Shown here piece by piece: positions 1 through 7,624 of a DNA stretch of 64,000 nt (position 1 is the first letter of the stretch; every line of letters begins with the position of its first letter). The DNA comes from Rhizobium sp. Root1203 (GTDB lineage Bacteria; Pseudomonadota; Alphaproteobacteria; Rhizobiales; Rhizobiaceae). The translations under genes were made by a program, and so were the position numbers. The stretch lies in NCBI RefSeq assembly GCF_001424945.1, contig NZ_LMCW01000034.1, forward strand, positions 206,475-270,474, given 5' to 3'. Under the pieces are notes generated by a model. The model did not search any database. It saw only the letters and a list, made by a program, of their open reading frames with translations, and was not told the DNA's origin.

Positions 1-64
1 AGTGCCCGCGACGGGTTGTTGAAGGGCAGTGTTCATCAGCGTTTACCAGCGTTCATTGGAAATC

Positions 65-86
65 CCCGGCGGCCTGAACCGCCGGG
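65..86 (-). terminator. Hairpin downstream of rhaS
   Basis: An inverted repeat with perfect 8-bp arms CCCGGCGG (65-72) and CCGCCGGG (79-86) lies just after the rhaS stop codon in the direction of rhaS transcription. The following T-run is weak. Such hairpins after a binding-protein gene often act as partial terminators or protect the 3' end, keeping the binding protein more abundant than the membrane parts. The rest of the transporter presumably lies beyond the left edge. Confidence 0.55.
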
Positions 87-107
87 TTTTGCTTGGATGA
101 GCCAGGC

Positions 108-1103
108 TCAGAACACCTTCGAGAACTGGTCGATGTTCGAAGCGTTGTAGACGAAGGGGTCGGACATGGCGGCTTCGCCCTTGTCGTCGATCTTGATCTT
201 GCCCATGCGGCCGGCTTCGATTTCGGTGCCGGGTTCGCCGGTCGCGTCACCCGTTACGAGATGGTAGGCGATCTGCGTTGCGGAGTAGCCGAGATCGATC
301 GGGTTCCAGATGGCGAATTCCTTCGTCGCGCCGGACTTGATCGCACCGGCCATTTCAGACGGCAGGCCGAGACCCGTCACGTAGACCTTGCCGACGAGGC
401 CCTTGTCCTCGACGACCTTGGACGCTGCCAGAACGCCCACCGTCGTCGGAGCGACGATGACCTTGACATTGGGGTTCGACTTCAGGAGGCCTTCAGCTTC
501 GCGATAGGACTTGTCCGATAGGTCGTCGCCGTACACTGTCGTGACGAGGTTCAGACCCGGGAAATCCGTGAGCTGCTTCTTCATCTGGTCGATCCAGATG
601 TTCTGGTTCGTCGAGGTCGTCGTTGCCGACAGGATGGCGAAGTCGCCCTTGCCGCCTTCGAGATGATCCTTGGCGAGCGTCAGGCACATCTTGCCGATCA
701 GTTCGTTGGACGACGGGTTCAGCTGCAGGATGCGGCCGTCCTTGTTGACGCCAGAATCCCAGGAGATGACCTTGATGCCGCGCTGCTTGGCCTTCTTCAG
801 AGCCGGAATGACGGCGTCCGGGTCGTTGGCAGAGATGGCAATGGCGTCAACGCCCTGGGCGATCAGCGAGTTGATGACTTCGATCTGGCCCTCGGCCGTC
901 GTCGAGGTCGGACCCGTGTAGATCACTTCGACGCCGCCGAGTTCTTTGGCAGCTTCCTGTGCGCCCTTGTTGGCGGCTTCAAAGAAGCCGTTGCCGAGAG
1001 ACTTCACGACCAGGCCGATCTTGATGTCCTTGGCGCTTGCAGCGCCCGCCATCAAGGCGACGGCAAACGCGACGCCTACTGCCAGTGTCTTTGCGAGTTT
1101 CAT
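108..1103 (-). CDS. rhaS: Rhamnose ABC transporter substrate-binding protein RhaS
   Basis: This 331-residue periplasmic sugar-binding protein belongs to the ribose/rhamnose binding-protein family (Peripla_BP_4 fold). Its first 24 residues form a clear Sec signal peptide ending in GAASA before KDIKIGLVV. The body carries the family pattern IGLVVKSLGNGFF and a conserved stretch around QGVDAIAISANDPDA. The start at 1103 is chosen because GGAGGATGATACA precedes that ATG; an upstream in-frame start would put extra residues before the signal peptide. It lies 51 nt downstream of its regulator on the same strand. With rhaD and rhaI across the divergent promoter, this matches the known R. leguminosarum order rhaR-rhaS-(TPQUK) divergent from rhaDI, so rhamnose is the likely ligand. 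The permease, ATPase and kinase genes would be to the left, outside the window. Confidence 0.9.
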   Translation of the reverse strand: MKLAKTLAVGVAFAVALMAGAASAKDIKIGLVVKSLGNGFFEAANKGAQEAAKELGGVEVIYTGPTSTTAEGQIEVINSLIAQGVDAIAISANDPDAVIPALKKAKQRGIKVISWDSGVNKDGRILQLNPSSNELIGKMCLTLAKDHLEGGKGDFAILSATTTSTNQNIWIDQMKKQLTDFPGLNLVTTVYGDDLSDKSYREAEGLLKSNPNVKVIVAPTTVGVLAASKVVEDKGLVGKVYVTGLGLPSEMAGAIKSGATKEFAIWNPIDLGYSATQIAYHLVTGDATGEPGTEIEAGRMGKIKIDDKGEAAMSDPFVYNASNIDQFSKVF

Positions 1104-1154
1104 TGTATCATCCTCCCACGTTGATAAGACTTGACTACATCCTGCCGACGCCAC

Positions 1155-1964
1155 TCAGGCGACCGACGAGGAATCCTCCTTCGCTTGCGAGACCGTGCTC
1201 GCAATCACGAGCTTGATGCCCGCATCTTCGATCATCCGGACGGAATCCTCGGGAATTCCGTCGTCTGTGATGATTGCAGAAACGCGGTCGAGCGGACACA
1301 GAATGAGGCTCGACCGCCGGCGAAACTTGCTGGAATCGACCATGACGACCAGTTCGTCGGCCTGATGCATCAGCTTCTGTTCGCTTTGAATGATCTGCGC
1401 GTCGGCTTCCATGATGCCGAGCGGACCGACGCCCTGCGCGCCGATGAAGAAGCGGCGGGCGTAGAAATTGCGGATCGCGTCATTGTCGAAAGGCGACAGG
1501 ATCAGGCTCTGCTCGCGATAGATCACACCGCCTGGAACCGTCACCGTATTCTTGGAATGCTTGACGAGATGCTCGGCGATGGCAAACGAGTTTGTCATCA
1601 CCTGCATCCGGTGCGCGGCCATGAAATGTACCATCTGGAAGGTGGTGGTTCCACCGTTGATGATGATCGCATCGCCCGGATCGCAAAGATCGACGGCTGC
1701 TCGCGCGATTGATCGTTTCTTGTCGATGTTGACGGATTCTGAAACCCGGAACGGGCGACCTGCAAGATTGCCGAGCTGCGGCGGATGCACGGCTTCCGCC
1801 CCGCCGCGGACGCGCCGGATCTTTCCCTGCACATGGAGGGCCGCGATGTCACGCCGGATCGTCGCCTCGGAAGCCTCTGTCAGTTCGGAAATATCCTGAA
1901 TCGTGACGACAGACTTTTCCTGAACGGCGCTCAATATGATGCGATGGCGTTCACGTTCGTGCAT
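1155..1964 (-). CDS. rhaR: DeoR-family rhamnose operon regulator RhaR
   Basis: A 269-residue DeoR/GlpR-type regulator. Residues 1-60 form the winged helix-turn-helix (ELTEASEATIRRDIAALH is the recognition part). The rest is the DeoR sensor domain with the typical INGGTT sugar-phosphate loop. It begins the rhaRS... operon and is divergent from rhaD-rhaI across a 197-bp gap containing a near-perfect 19-bp inverted repeat (2007-2077). The preceding AGGAGGAACCCC supports the start at 1964. DeoR proteins usually sense a phosphorylated intermediate; rhamnulose 1-phosphate or a related ester is the likely ligand here, by inference. Assignment to rhamnose rests on the neighbouring genes. Confidence 0.87.
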   Translation of the reverse strand: MHERERHRIILSAVQEKSVVTIQDISELTEASEATIRRDIAALHVQGKIRRVRGGAEAVHPPQLGNLAGRPFRVSESVNIDKKRSIARAAVDLCDPGDAIIINGGTTTFQMVHFMAAHRMQVMTNSFAIAEHLVKHSKNTVTVPGGVIYREQSLILSPFDNDAIRNFYARRFFIGAQGVGPLGIMEADAQIIQSEQKLMHQADELVVMVDSSKFRRRSSLILCPLDRVSAIITDDGIPEDSVRMIEDAGIKLVIASTVSQAKEDSSSVA

Positions 1965-2006
1965 GGGGTTCCTCCTAATTTGCTTATTTCGCAGTTGCTA
2001 CAATGT

Positions 2007-2077
2007 GTCAATCAAAAACGATCAAGAAACCTCATATTGCGCTGCACAATTATTGATTTTGATCGTTTTCGATTGAC
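2007..2077. promoter_or_regulatory. RhaR operator pair in the divergent rha promoter
   Basis: Two 19-bp arms, at 2007-2025 and 2059-2077, are inverted copies of each other with 18 of 19 bases matching; both contain AACGATCAA (or its complement). A third partial copy (GTTCGTTTTGAT) follows at 2081-2092. Repeated short arms of this kind are typical of DeoR-family operators, and the site lies between rhaR and rhaD. The binding protein is inferred from position. Confidence 0.65.
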
Positions 2078-2161
2078 AATGTTCGTTTTGATGAGCGATA
2101 CCGTCATCACAAAGGGGCGCAATCCGTTCGCGCTTCCAAGAAATCTACATGGGAGGATGAC

Positions 2162-4258
2162 ATGGCGGCAACCGTCCGGCTTCTGGAAAATCGTTGGGAC
2201 GATTCATACGCGGCAGGCCTCGATGAGCCTGGCAAGCTGCTCTATCGCTCGAATCTGCTGGGCGCGGACAAGCGCATCACCAACTATGGCGGCGGCAACA
2301 CCTCCGCAAAGGTCATGGAGATCGATCCGCTGAACGGCGAAAAGGTCAAGGTCCTCTGGGTTAAGGGTTCGGGCGGCGATGTCGGCACGATCAAGCTCGA
2401 CGGGTTTGCGACGCTCTACCAGGACAAGCTCGATTCTCTGAAGGGCATCTACAAGGGCGTCGAAGACGAGGACCGCATGGTCGGTTTCCTCCCGCATTGC
2501 ACATATAATCTCAACGGCCGCGCCGCATCGATCGACACGCCGCTGCATGGCTTCGTGCCCTTCACACATGTCGACCATATGCATCCGGATGCAATCATCG
2601 CGATTGCCGCCTCGAGAAATTCGAAGGAATTGACCCAGCAGATCTTCGGAGACGATATCGGCTGGCTGCCGTGGCGGCGTCCCGGCTTCCAGCTCGGTCT
2701 CGATCTCGAAGCGTTCGTCAAGGCAAATCCTGCCGCAAAGGGCGTCGTGCTCGAAAGCCACGGTCTCTTCACCTGGGCGAACGATGCCAAGGCCTGCTAC
2801 GAGCTGACGCTCGACATCATCAACAAGGCGATCATCTGGTTTGCGGAGAAGACCGAAGGCAAGACAATCTTCGGCGGCGCCATCAAACAGAGCCTGGCCG
2901 CTTCCGAACGTCGTGCAATCGCTGCCCGCCTGATGCCTGAGATCCGCGGCCGCATCGGCAAGGCGGAGCGCAAGCTCGGCCACTTCGACGACCAGGACGC
3001 CGTTCTCGAATTCGTCAATTCCAGGGACCTGCAGCCGCTGGGTGCGCTCGGCACCAGCTGCCCGGACCACTTCCTGCGCACCAAGATTCGCCCGCTGATC
3101 GTCGATTTCGACCCGGCGAAGCCGGATGTCGATGCAATCGTCGCCGGTCTCGACAAGGCGCTCGAGGATTATCGCGCCGACTACGCTCGCTACTACAACG
3201 ACTGCAAGCATGCAAACTCACCTGCCATGCGAGACGCGAACCCGGTCATCTTCCTTGTTCCGGGCGTCGGCATGCTGTCGTTCGCCCGCGACAAGGCCAC
3301 CGCCCGCATCGCCAGCGAGTTCTATGTCAACGCCATCAACGTCATGCGCGGTGCCTCGACGGTTTCCGAATATCAGGGCCTGCCTGAGCAGGAAGCCTTC
3401 GACATCGAGTATTGGCTGCTCGAAGAAGCAAAGCTGCAGCGCATGCCCAGGCCGAAGAGCCTTGCGGGCAAGGTCGCCTTGGTCACCGGCGGTGCCGGCG
3501 GCATCGGTCGCGCAACGGCGGCCCGACTGATCGGCGAGGGTGCATGCGTGGTCCTGGCCGATATCGACCAGGATGCACTGAACGCCACGCAACAGGACTT
3601 CGCCAAGCAGTTCGGCGCCGACGCCGTTCGCAGTGTCAAGCTCGACGTCACCAAGGAAGACGCGGTGATTTCGTCCTTCGCGGAAGCCTGCGTCGAATTC
3701 GGGGGTGTCGATATCCTCGTGTCGAACGCCGGCATTGCCTCCTCGGCTCCGATCGAAAGCACCGAGCTTTCCATGTGGAACAAGAACATGGACATTCTGG
3801 CAACCGGCTACTTCCTCGTGTCGCGCGAAGCGTTCCGCCTGTTTCGAAAGCAGAATCTCGGCGGCAACGTCGTTTTCGTCGCCTCCAAGAACGGTCTCGC
3901 CTCCTCGCCGAACGCCGCAGCCTATTGCACGGCCAAGGCTGCCGAAATCCATCTGGCCCGTTGCCTGGCACTCGAGGGTGCCGAAGCAGGCATTCGCGTC
4001 AACACCGTCAATCCGGATGCGGTTCTTCGCGGCTCGAAGATCTGGAGCGGCGAGTGGCGCGAACAGCGTGCGGCATCGTCCAAGATCGAGATCGACGAGC
4101 TGGAGGAGCATTACCGGAAGCGTTCGATGCTGAAGCTCAATGTCTTCCCCGAGGACATCGCCGAAGCGATCTACTTCCTGGCATCGGACCTGTCGGCAAA
4201 GTCCACCGGCAACATCATCAATGTCGATGCCGGCAACGCGCAAAGTTTCCCCCGGTAA
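2162..4258 (+). CDS. rhaD: Bifunctional rhamnulose-1-phosphate aldolase/alcohol dehydrogenase
   Basis: A 698-residue fusion of a class II aldolase/adducin domain (about residues 20-370) and a short-chain dehydrogenase (about 430-698). The aldolase cleaves rhamnulose phosphate to dihydroxyacetone phosphate and lactaldehyde; the dehydrogenase half is thought to oxidise lactaldehyde. Visible motifs are the SDR dinucleotide loop TGGAGGIG (442-449), a serine at 575 and the catalytic Y588/K592 pair in YCTAK. Metal-ligand histidines of the aldolase fit HGFVPFTHVDHMH and the ESHGLF segment. A good Shine-Dalgarno (GGGAGGATGAC) precedes the ATG. It is the first gene of the rhaD-rhaI operon, controlled from the shared RhaR region. 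Length and domain order match rhizobial RhaD. Confidence 0.93.
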   Translation: MAATVRLLENRWDDSYAAGLDEPGKLLYRSNLLGADKRITNYGGGNTSAKVMEIDPLNGEKVKVLWVKGSGGDVGTIKLDGFATLYQDKLDSLKGIYKGVEDEDRMVGFLPHCTYNLNGRAASIDTPLHGFVPFTHVDHMHPDAIIAIAASRNSKELTQQIFGDDIGWLPWRRPGFQLGLDLEAFVKANPAAKGVVLESHGLFTWANDAKACYELTLDIINKAIIWFAEKTEGKTIFGGAIKQSLAASERRAIAARLMPEIRGRIGKAERKLGHFDDQDAVLEFVNSRDLQPLGALGTSCPDHFLRTKIRPLIVDFDPAKPDVDAIVAGLDKALEDYRADYARYYNDCKHANSPAMRDANPVIFLVPGVGMLSFARDKATARIASEFYVNAINVMRGASTVSEYQGLPEQEAFDIEYWLLEEAKLQRMPRPKSLAGKVALVTGGAGGIGRATAARLIGEGACVVLADIDQDALNATQQDFAKQFGADAVRSVKLDVTKEDAVISSFAEACVEFGGVDILVSNAGIASSAPIESTELSMWNKNMDILATGYFLVSREAFRLFRKQNLGGNVVFVASKNGLASSPNAAAYCTAKAAEIHLARCLALEGAEAGIRVNTVNPDAVLRGSKIWSGEWREQRAASSKIEIDELEEHYRKRSMLKLNVFPEDIAEAIYFLASDLSAKSTGNIINVDAGNAQSFPR

Positions 4259-4307
4259 TGCACGGCTTTTCCGGCTGAAGCGCGGGCGCGCCCAGCAACG
4301 ATTGGAG

Positions 4308-4340
4308 ACCTCATTCCTGTGCTTGTCACAGGGATGAGGT
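4308..4340 (+). repeat. Stable hairpin between rhaD and rhaI
   Basis: A 14-bp stem with one G-T pair (arms 4308-4321 and 4327-4340, 5-nt loop) lies in the 140-nt gap between rhaD and rhaI. No T-run follows, so it is unlikely to be a full terminator. A role in mRNA processing or stability, setting the ratio of the two enzymes, is possible but inferred. Confidence 0.55.
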
Positions 4341-4398
4341 AACGACATAGCCAAGCAGGCTCTGGAGCCGCGGGCGAACGTTTATACGGGAGGAACAA

Positions 4399-5691
4399 AT
4401 GACCGAATTCAAAATCGCGCAGGACCTGATTGCGCAGGAAAACGACAAGCGCGCATCTGCCCAGAAATCCGACTACGAAGCGCTCGGCGCAAATCTGTCG
4501 CGCCGCGGTGTCGATATCGAGGCGATCACGCGCAGGGTCTCGGAATTCTTCGTCGCTGTACCCTCATGGGGCGTCGGAACGGGTGGGACGCGTTTTGCTC
4601 GCTTCCCCGCCAGCGGCGAGCCGCGCGGTATTTTCGACAAGCTGGACGACTGCTCCGTCATCAACGAGCTGACGCGTGCGACCCCGAATGTCTCGCTGCA
4701 TATTCCGTGGGACAAGATGGACCCCCGGGAGCTCAAGGCGAAGGGCGATGCACTCGGCCTCGGCTTTGACGCTATGAACTCCAACACCTTCTCGGACGCA
4801 CCGGGCCAAGCGCACTCCTACAAGTACGGCTCGCTCAGCCACACCGACGCGGCGACGCGGGCTCAGGCTGTCGAACACAACATCGAATGCATCGAGATCG
4901 GCAAGGCGATCGGCTCGAAGGCGCTGACCGTCTGGGTCGGCGATGGCTCGAACTTCCCCGGCCAGACCAACTTCACGAGGTCCTTCGAACGTTATCTCGC
5001 GGCAATGGGCGACATCTACAAAGCGCTCCCGGATGACTGGAAGCTGTTTTCCGAGCACAAGATGTACGAGCCGGCATTTTATTCGACCGTCGTTCAGGAC
5101 TGGGGCACGAACTACCTGATCGCCCAGACGCTTGGACCCAAGGCGCACTGCCTTGTCGACCTCGGCCATCATGCTCCCAACACCAACATCGAAATGATCG
5201 TCGCCCGGCTGATCCAGTTCGGCAAGCTCGGCGGCTTCCACTTCAACGATTCGAAGTATGGCGACGACGACCTCGATGCCGGATCCATCGATCCCTACCG
5301 GCTGTTCCTGGTATTCAACGAGCTGGTCGACGCCGAACAGCGCGGTGTCAACGACTTCAATCCGGCCCACATGATAGACCAGTCGCACAACGTGACCGAC
5401 CCAATCGAAAGCCTGATCAACAGCGCCAACGAAATCCGCCGCGCCTACGCGCAGGCGTTGATCGTCGATCGAAAGACGCTCGCGGGCCACCAGGACGGAA
5501 ACGACGCGCTGATGGCGACCGAGACGTTGAAGCGTGCCTACCGCACCGACGTCGAGCCGATCCTCGCCGAAGCCCGTCGCAGGGCCGGGGGCGCGATCGA
5601 TCCGGTTGCGACGTACCGAGCAAGCGGCTACCGCGCAAAGGTGTCGGCGGAGCGTCCGGCATCGGTCGCAGGGAGCGGCGGCATCATCTGA
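4399..5691 (+). CDS. rhaI: L-rhamnose isomerase RhaI
   Basis: A 430-residue sugar isomerase of the rhizobial RhaI type (TIM barrel, AP-endonuclease-like fold), converting L-rhamnose to L-rhamnulose in the cytoplasm. Conserved metal-site segments are visible: LFSEHKMYEPAF, VDLGHHAPNTN and GGFHFNDSKYGDDD. GGGAGGAACAA precedes the ATG. It is the second gene of the rhaDI operon and is followed by a strong terminator hairpin at 5713-5740. The length is normal for the family, which is distinct from E. coli RhaA but related to the Pseudomonas stutzeri type. Confidence 0.92.
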   Translation: MTEFKIAQDLIAQENDKRASAQKSDYEALGANLSRRGVDIEAITRRVSEFFVAVPSWGVGTGGTRFARFPASGEPRGIFDKLDDCSVINELTRATPNVSLHIPWDKMDPRELKAKGDALGLGFDAMNSNTFSDAPGQAHSYKYGSLSHTDAATRAQAVEHNIECIEIGKAIGSKALTVWVGDGSNFPGQTNFTRSFERYLAAMGDIYKALPDDWKLFSEHKMYEPAFYSTVVQDWGTNYLIAQTLGPKAHCLVDLGHHAPNTNIEMIVARLIQFGKLGGFHFNDSKYGDDDLDAGSIDPYRLFLVFNELVDAEQRGVNDFNPAHMIDQSHNVTDPIESLINSANEIRRAYAQALIVDRKTLAGHQDGNDALMATETLKRAYRTDVEPILAEARRRAGGAIDPVATYRASGYRAKVSAERPASVAGSGGII

Positions 5692-5712
5692 GCCTCCCAA
5701 GGCACATTCCGC

Positions 5713-5743
5713 AGGGCCGCTGCTGACACGCAGCGGCCCTTTG
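5713..5743 (+). terminator. Terminator after rhaI
   Basis: Perfect 11-bp arms AGGGCCGCTGC (5713-5723) and GCAGCGGCCCT (5730-5740) with a 6-nt loop, followed by TTGCGTT. It sits between the converging ends of rhaI and the AhpD-like gene, so it may work in both directions. Confidence 0.75.
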
Positions 5744-5748
5744 CGTTC

Positions 5749-6207
5749 CTACGGCCTCCATTCGCCGGCGATCTGCCGCGTTGCGATGTTCAGCCTGTTC
5801 CAGACATTGATGTTGGCGATGGCGATGACCAGGGCAGCGAGGCTCTTGCCGTCGAAATGCCGCGTTGCCTCGTCCCAGACGTCGTCCGGTACCGGATCGG
5901 CCCGATCGTTGACGCGTGTCACCGCCTCCGTCAGCGCCAATGCCGCCCGCTCTGCCTCGGTGAAGTAGGGCGTGTCGCGCCAGGCGCTGACGGCAAACAG
6001 CCGCTCGTCCGTCTCGCCTGCCTTCCTGGCAATGCGCGGGTGCCCGTCGATGCAGACGCTGCAGCCGTTGATCTGGCTGGCGCGCAAATTGACCAGCTCC
6101 AGAAGGAGCGGCGAGAGACCAGTCTTGGCAGGTACGCTACCCAACGCCATCAGCGCCTGCATCGCTTCTGGAATGACGACGGCCGGATTGCCCATTCTTG
6201 CTTGCAT
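5749..6207 (-). CDS. Carboxymuconolactone decarboxylase/AhpD-like protein of an ECF41 module
   Basis: A 152-residue all-helical AhpD/CMD-family protein. The redox signature is intact: E37, then C49-S-V-C52 and H56, as in alkylhydroperoxidase AhpD, so peroxide or thiol chemistry is more likely than lactone decarboxylation. The start at 6207 is preceded by AAGGAGACACACG. It is divergent from an ECF41-type sigma gene; that sigma group is known to sit beside carboxymuconolactone decarboxylase, oxidoreductase or epimerase genes. A one-mismatch ECF41 promoter lies about 85 nt upstream on its own strand, which supports direct control by the sigma factor. The true substrate is unknown. Confidence 0.85.
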   Translation of the reverse strand: MQARMGNPAVVIPEAMQALMALGSVPAKTGLSPLLLELVNLRASQINGCSVCIDGHPRIARKAGETDERLFAVSAWRDTPYFTEAERAALALTEAVTRVNDRADPVPDDVWDEATRHFDGKSLAALVIAIANINVWNRLNIATRQIAGEWRP

Positions 6208-6256
6208 CGTGTGTCTCCTTGAGGTTTTTTCCAAAATGACGCCACCGGCGGTGCTT

Positions 6257-6283
6257 TGTCACATCGGCTGGCTTTCGTTCGTC
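6257..6283 (+). promoter_or_regulatory. ECF41 promoter of the sigma gene (perfect match)
   Basis: TGTCACA at 6257-6263, then exactly 16 bases, then CGTC at 6280-6283. This is the published ECF41 consensus TGTCACA-N16-CGTC without a mismatch. It faces the sigma gene, whose ATG is 37 nt beyond the -10 element, so autoregulation is expected. Confidence 0.82.
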
Positions 6284-6291
6284 ATCCAGTT

Positions 6292-6318
6292 GACGGATCA
6301 GATTGGAGGAATGTGACG
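6292..6318 (-). promoter_or_regulatory. ECF41 promoter of the AhpD-like gene (one mismatch)
   Basis: On the minus strand, CGTCACA (6318-6312), exactly 16 bases, then CGTC (6295-6292). Only the first base of the -35 differs from the ECF41 consensus. It points at the AhpD-like gene 85 nt away and overlaps the ribosome-binding site of the sigma gene. Confidence 0.68.
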
Positions 6319-6320
6319 GG

Positions 6321-7196
6321 ATGAACGAGAAAGATTGGCTTGCCCTCGAATTCGAGACAAAGAGGCAGCACCTCGCGGCGGTCGCCTACCGCATGCTGGG
6401 ATCGCGCGCCGAGGCAGATGACGCCGTGCAGGAGGCGTGGCTGCGGCTCGGCCGCTCGGACATTGCTGAGATCGACAATATCGGCGGCTGGCTGACGACC
6501 GTCGTTGCACGTATCTGCCTGGACATGCTGCGGTCCAGGAAGAGCCGGCGCGAGGAGCCGCTCGATCTGCCTGTTCATGGCAGGATCGCCGACACCGCAA
6601 GGAGCATGGATCCGGAGCGCGAGCTAACCCTCGCCGACTCGGTCGGCGTGGCACTGCTCGTCGTGCTTCAGACGCTGGCGCCCGCCGAGCGGGTCGCCTT
6701 CGTGCTGCACGACATGTTCGATCTGCCTTTCGATGAAATCGCGCCGATCATTCGCCGGTCATCCGCCGCAACCCGGCAGCTCGCCAGCCGGGCGCGTAGA
6801 AGAGTACAGGGTAAAAGCGAGATGCCGGAAGCCGAGCTCGCCCAGAAGCGCAAGGTCGTGAGCGCCTTCCTGGCCGCCTCGCGCACCGGCGATCTCCAGG
6901 CGCTGCTTGCCGTGCTCGATCCGCAGGTCGTCTTCACCCCGGACGCAACCGCCATGGGCCTGGGGGCAACCGGGGCGCTTCGCGGCGCGCCTGCTGTGGC
7001 CGAGACTTTCAAGGGGAGGGCGCAGGGCGCCCGGCCGGCCCTGGTGGACGGCGAATTGGGCCTCGTCGTCTCCCTCCACGGGAAACTGCGGGTTGTCCTG
7101 CTGCTTGCATTCGATGGCAACCGGATTTCCGCCATCGATGCCGTCGCCGATCCTGAACACCTGGGCGGGATGACCTTCGCACTGCTTGAGGGTTGA
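6321..7196 (+). CDS. ECF41-type sigma factor with SnoaL-like C-terminal domain
   Basis: A 291-residue extracytoplasmic-function sigma factor. Region 2 is at about residues 10-80 (YRMLGSRAEADDAVQEAWLR), region 4 at about 110-165 (LAPAERVAFVLHDMFDLPFDEIA), and a C-terminal NTF2/SnoaL-like extension of about 115 residues replaces a separate anti-sigma factor. In ECF41 proteins this extension controls activity. The characteristic linker and DGGGR-like motifs are poorly kept here (FTPDATAMGLGATG), but a NPDKL-like end, ADPEHL, is present. I chose ATG 6321 because GGAGGA lies 10 nt upstream; a TTG at 6303 is possible. Autoregulation is supported by the perfect promoter at 6257-6283. Confidence 0.88.
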   Translation: MNEKDWLALEFETKRQHLAAVAYRMLGSRAEADDAVQEAWLRLGRSDIAEIDNIGGWLTTVVARICLDMLRSRKSRREEPLDLPVHGRIADTARSMDPERELTLADSVGVALLVVLQTLAPAERVAFVLHDMFDLPFDEIAPIIRRSSAATRQLASRARRRVQGKSEMPEAELAQKRKVVSAFLAASRTGDLQALLAVLDPQVVFTPDATAMGLGATGALRGAPAVAETFKGRAQGARPALVDGELGLVVSLHGKLRVVLLLAFDGNRISAIDAVADPEHLGGMTFALLEG

Positions 7197-7226
7197 TCCG
7201 ATCGATGTTGCGGTGGCTGATACAGG

Positions 7227-7260
7227 AAGAGCCGCCGCTTATGTCAGCGGCGGCTCTTAC
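7227..7260. terminator. Bidirectional terminator between sigma gene and the 69-residue gene
   Basis: Perfect 13-bp arms AAGAGCCGCCGCT (7227-7239) and AGCGGCGGCTCTT (7246-7258) with a 6-nt loop, between two converging genes. The A/T-ended arms allow function on both strands. Confidence 0.75.
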
Positions 7261-7284
7261 AGGGGCAGGGAAATGCCTAAAAGC

Positions 7285-7494
7285 TCAGCAGAAGCTGCAG
7301 GTCGCACCTGGATTGCCGGTAACTGCGTTTATGAACTTGCCCACGGGCGAAATACGCTGTTCGCGTTTGACCGCAGCCGTCTCGAGGAGTCGCTTGAAAT
7401 CGTCAAGCTTCACGCCGTCGGCGCGCATCACCATGGCGATCAGGGGGTCGCGAAGCGCTTCGGATATCGTCAGGTCGTCTCTGGTCTTGCTCAT
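7285..7494 (-). CDS. Small hypothetical protein (69 aa) divergent from TetR
   Basis: A 69-residue cytoplasmic protein starting MSKTRDDLTISEALRDPLIA, with no signal peptide or membrane segment. GGAGGAAAGAGCC before the ATG at 7494 is a strong ribosome-binding site and decides the start; longer readings lack one. The sequence is mostly helical and charged, with a C-terminal PGATCSFC tail holding two cysteines. It is divergent from a TetR gene and shares the operator region at 7580-7620, so the TetR protein probably controls it. I recognise no domain; a function cannot be assigned. Confidence 0.7.
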   Translation of the reverse strand: MSKTRDDLTISEALRDPLIAMVMRADGVKLDDFKRLLETAAVKREQRISPVGKFINAVTGNPGATCSFC

Positions 7495-7579
7495 GGCTCT
7501 TTCCTCCTTTCGTGGGCAGAAGCCCGTGTTCCGCTCCCGCTGCACTGCTCTCTCGGCATTGACTTTCGCAAGGAGTGGT

Positions 7580-7620
7580 GTTACCGGTAAGTAACAATGC
7601 ATTTGTTACCGATCGGTCAC
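7580..7620. promoter_or_regulatory. TetR-type operator, two tandem palindromes
   Basis: GTTAC-N6-GTAAC (7580-7595) is followed by GTTAC-N6-GTCAC (7605-7620). The centre also forms the perfect palindrome GTAACAA-N5-TTGTTAC (7591-7609). Such tandem palindromes between divergent genes are typical TetR sites. The second repeat ends only 4 bases before the proposed tetR start, so bound repressor would block it directly. Confidence 0.65.
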
Positions 7621-7624
7621 ATGG

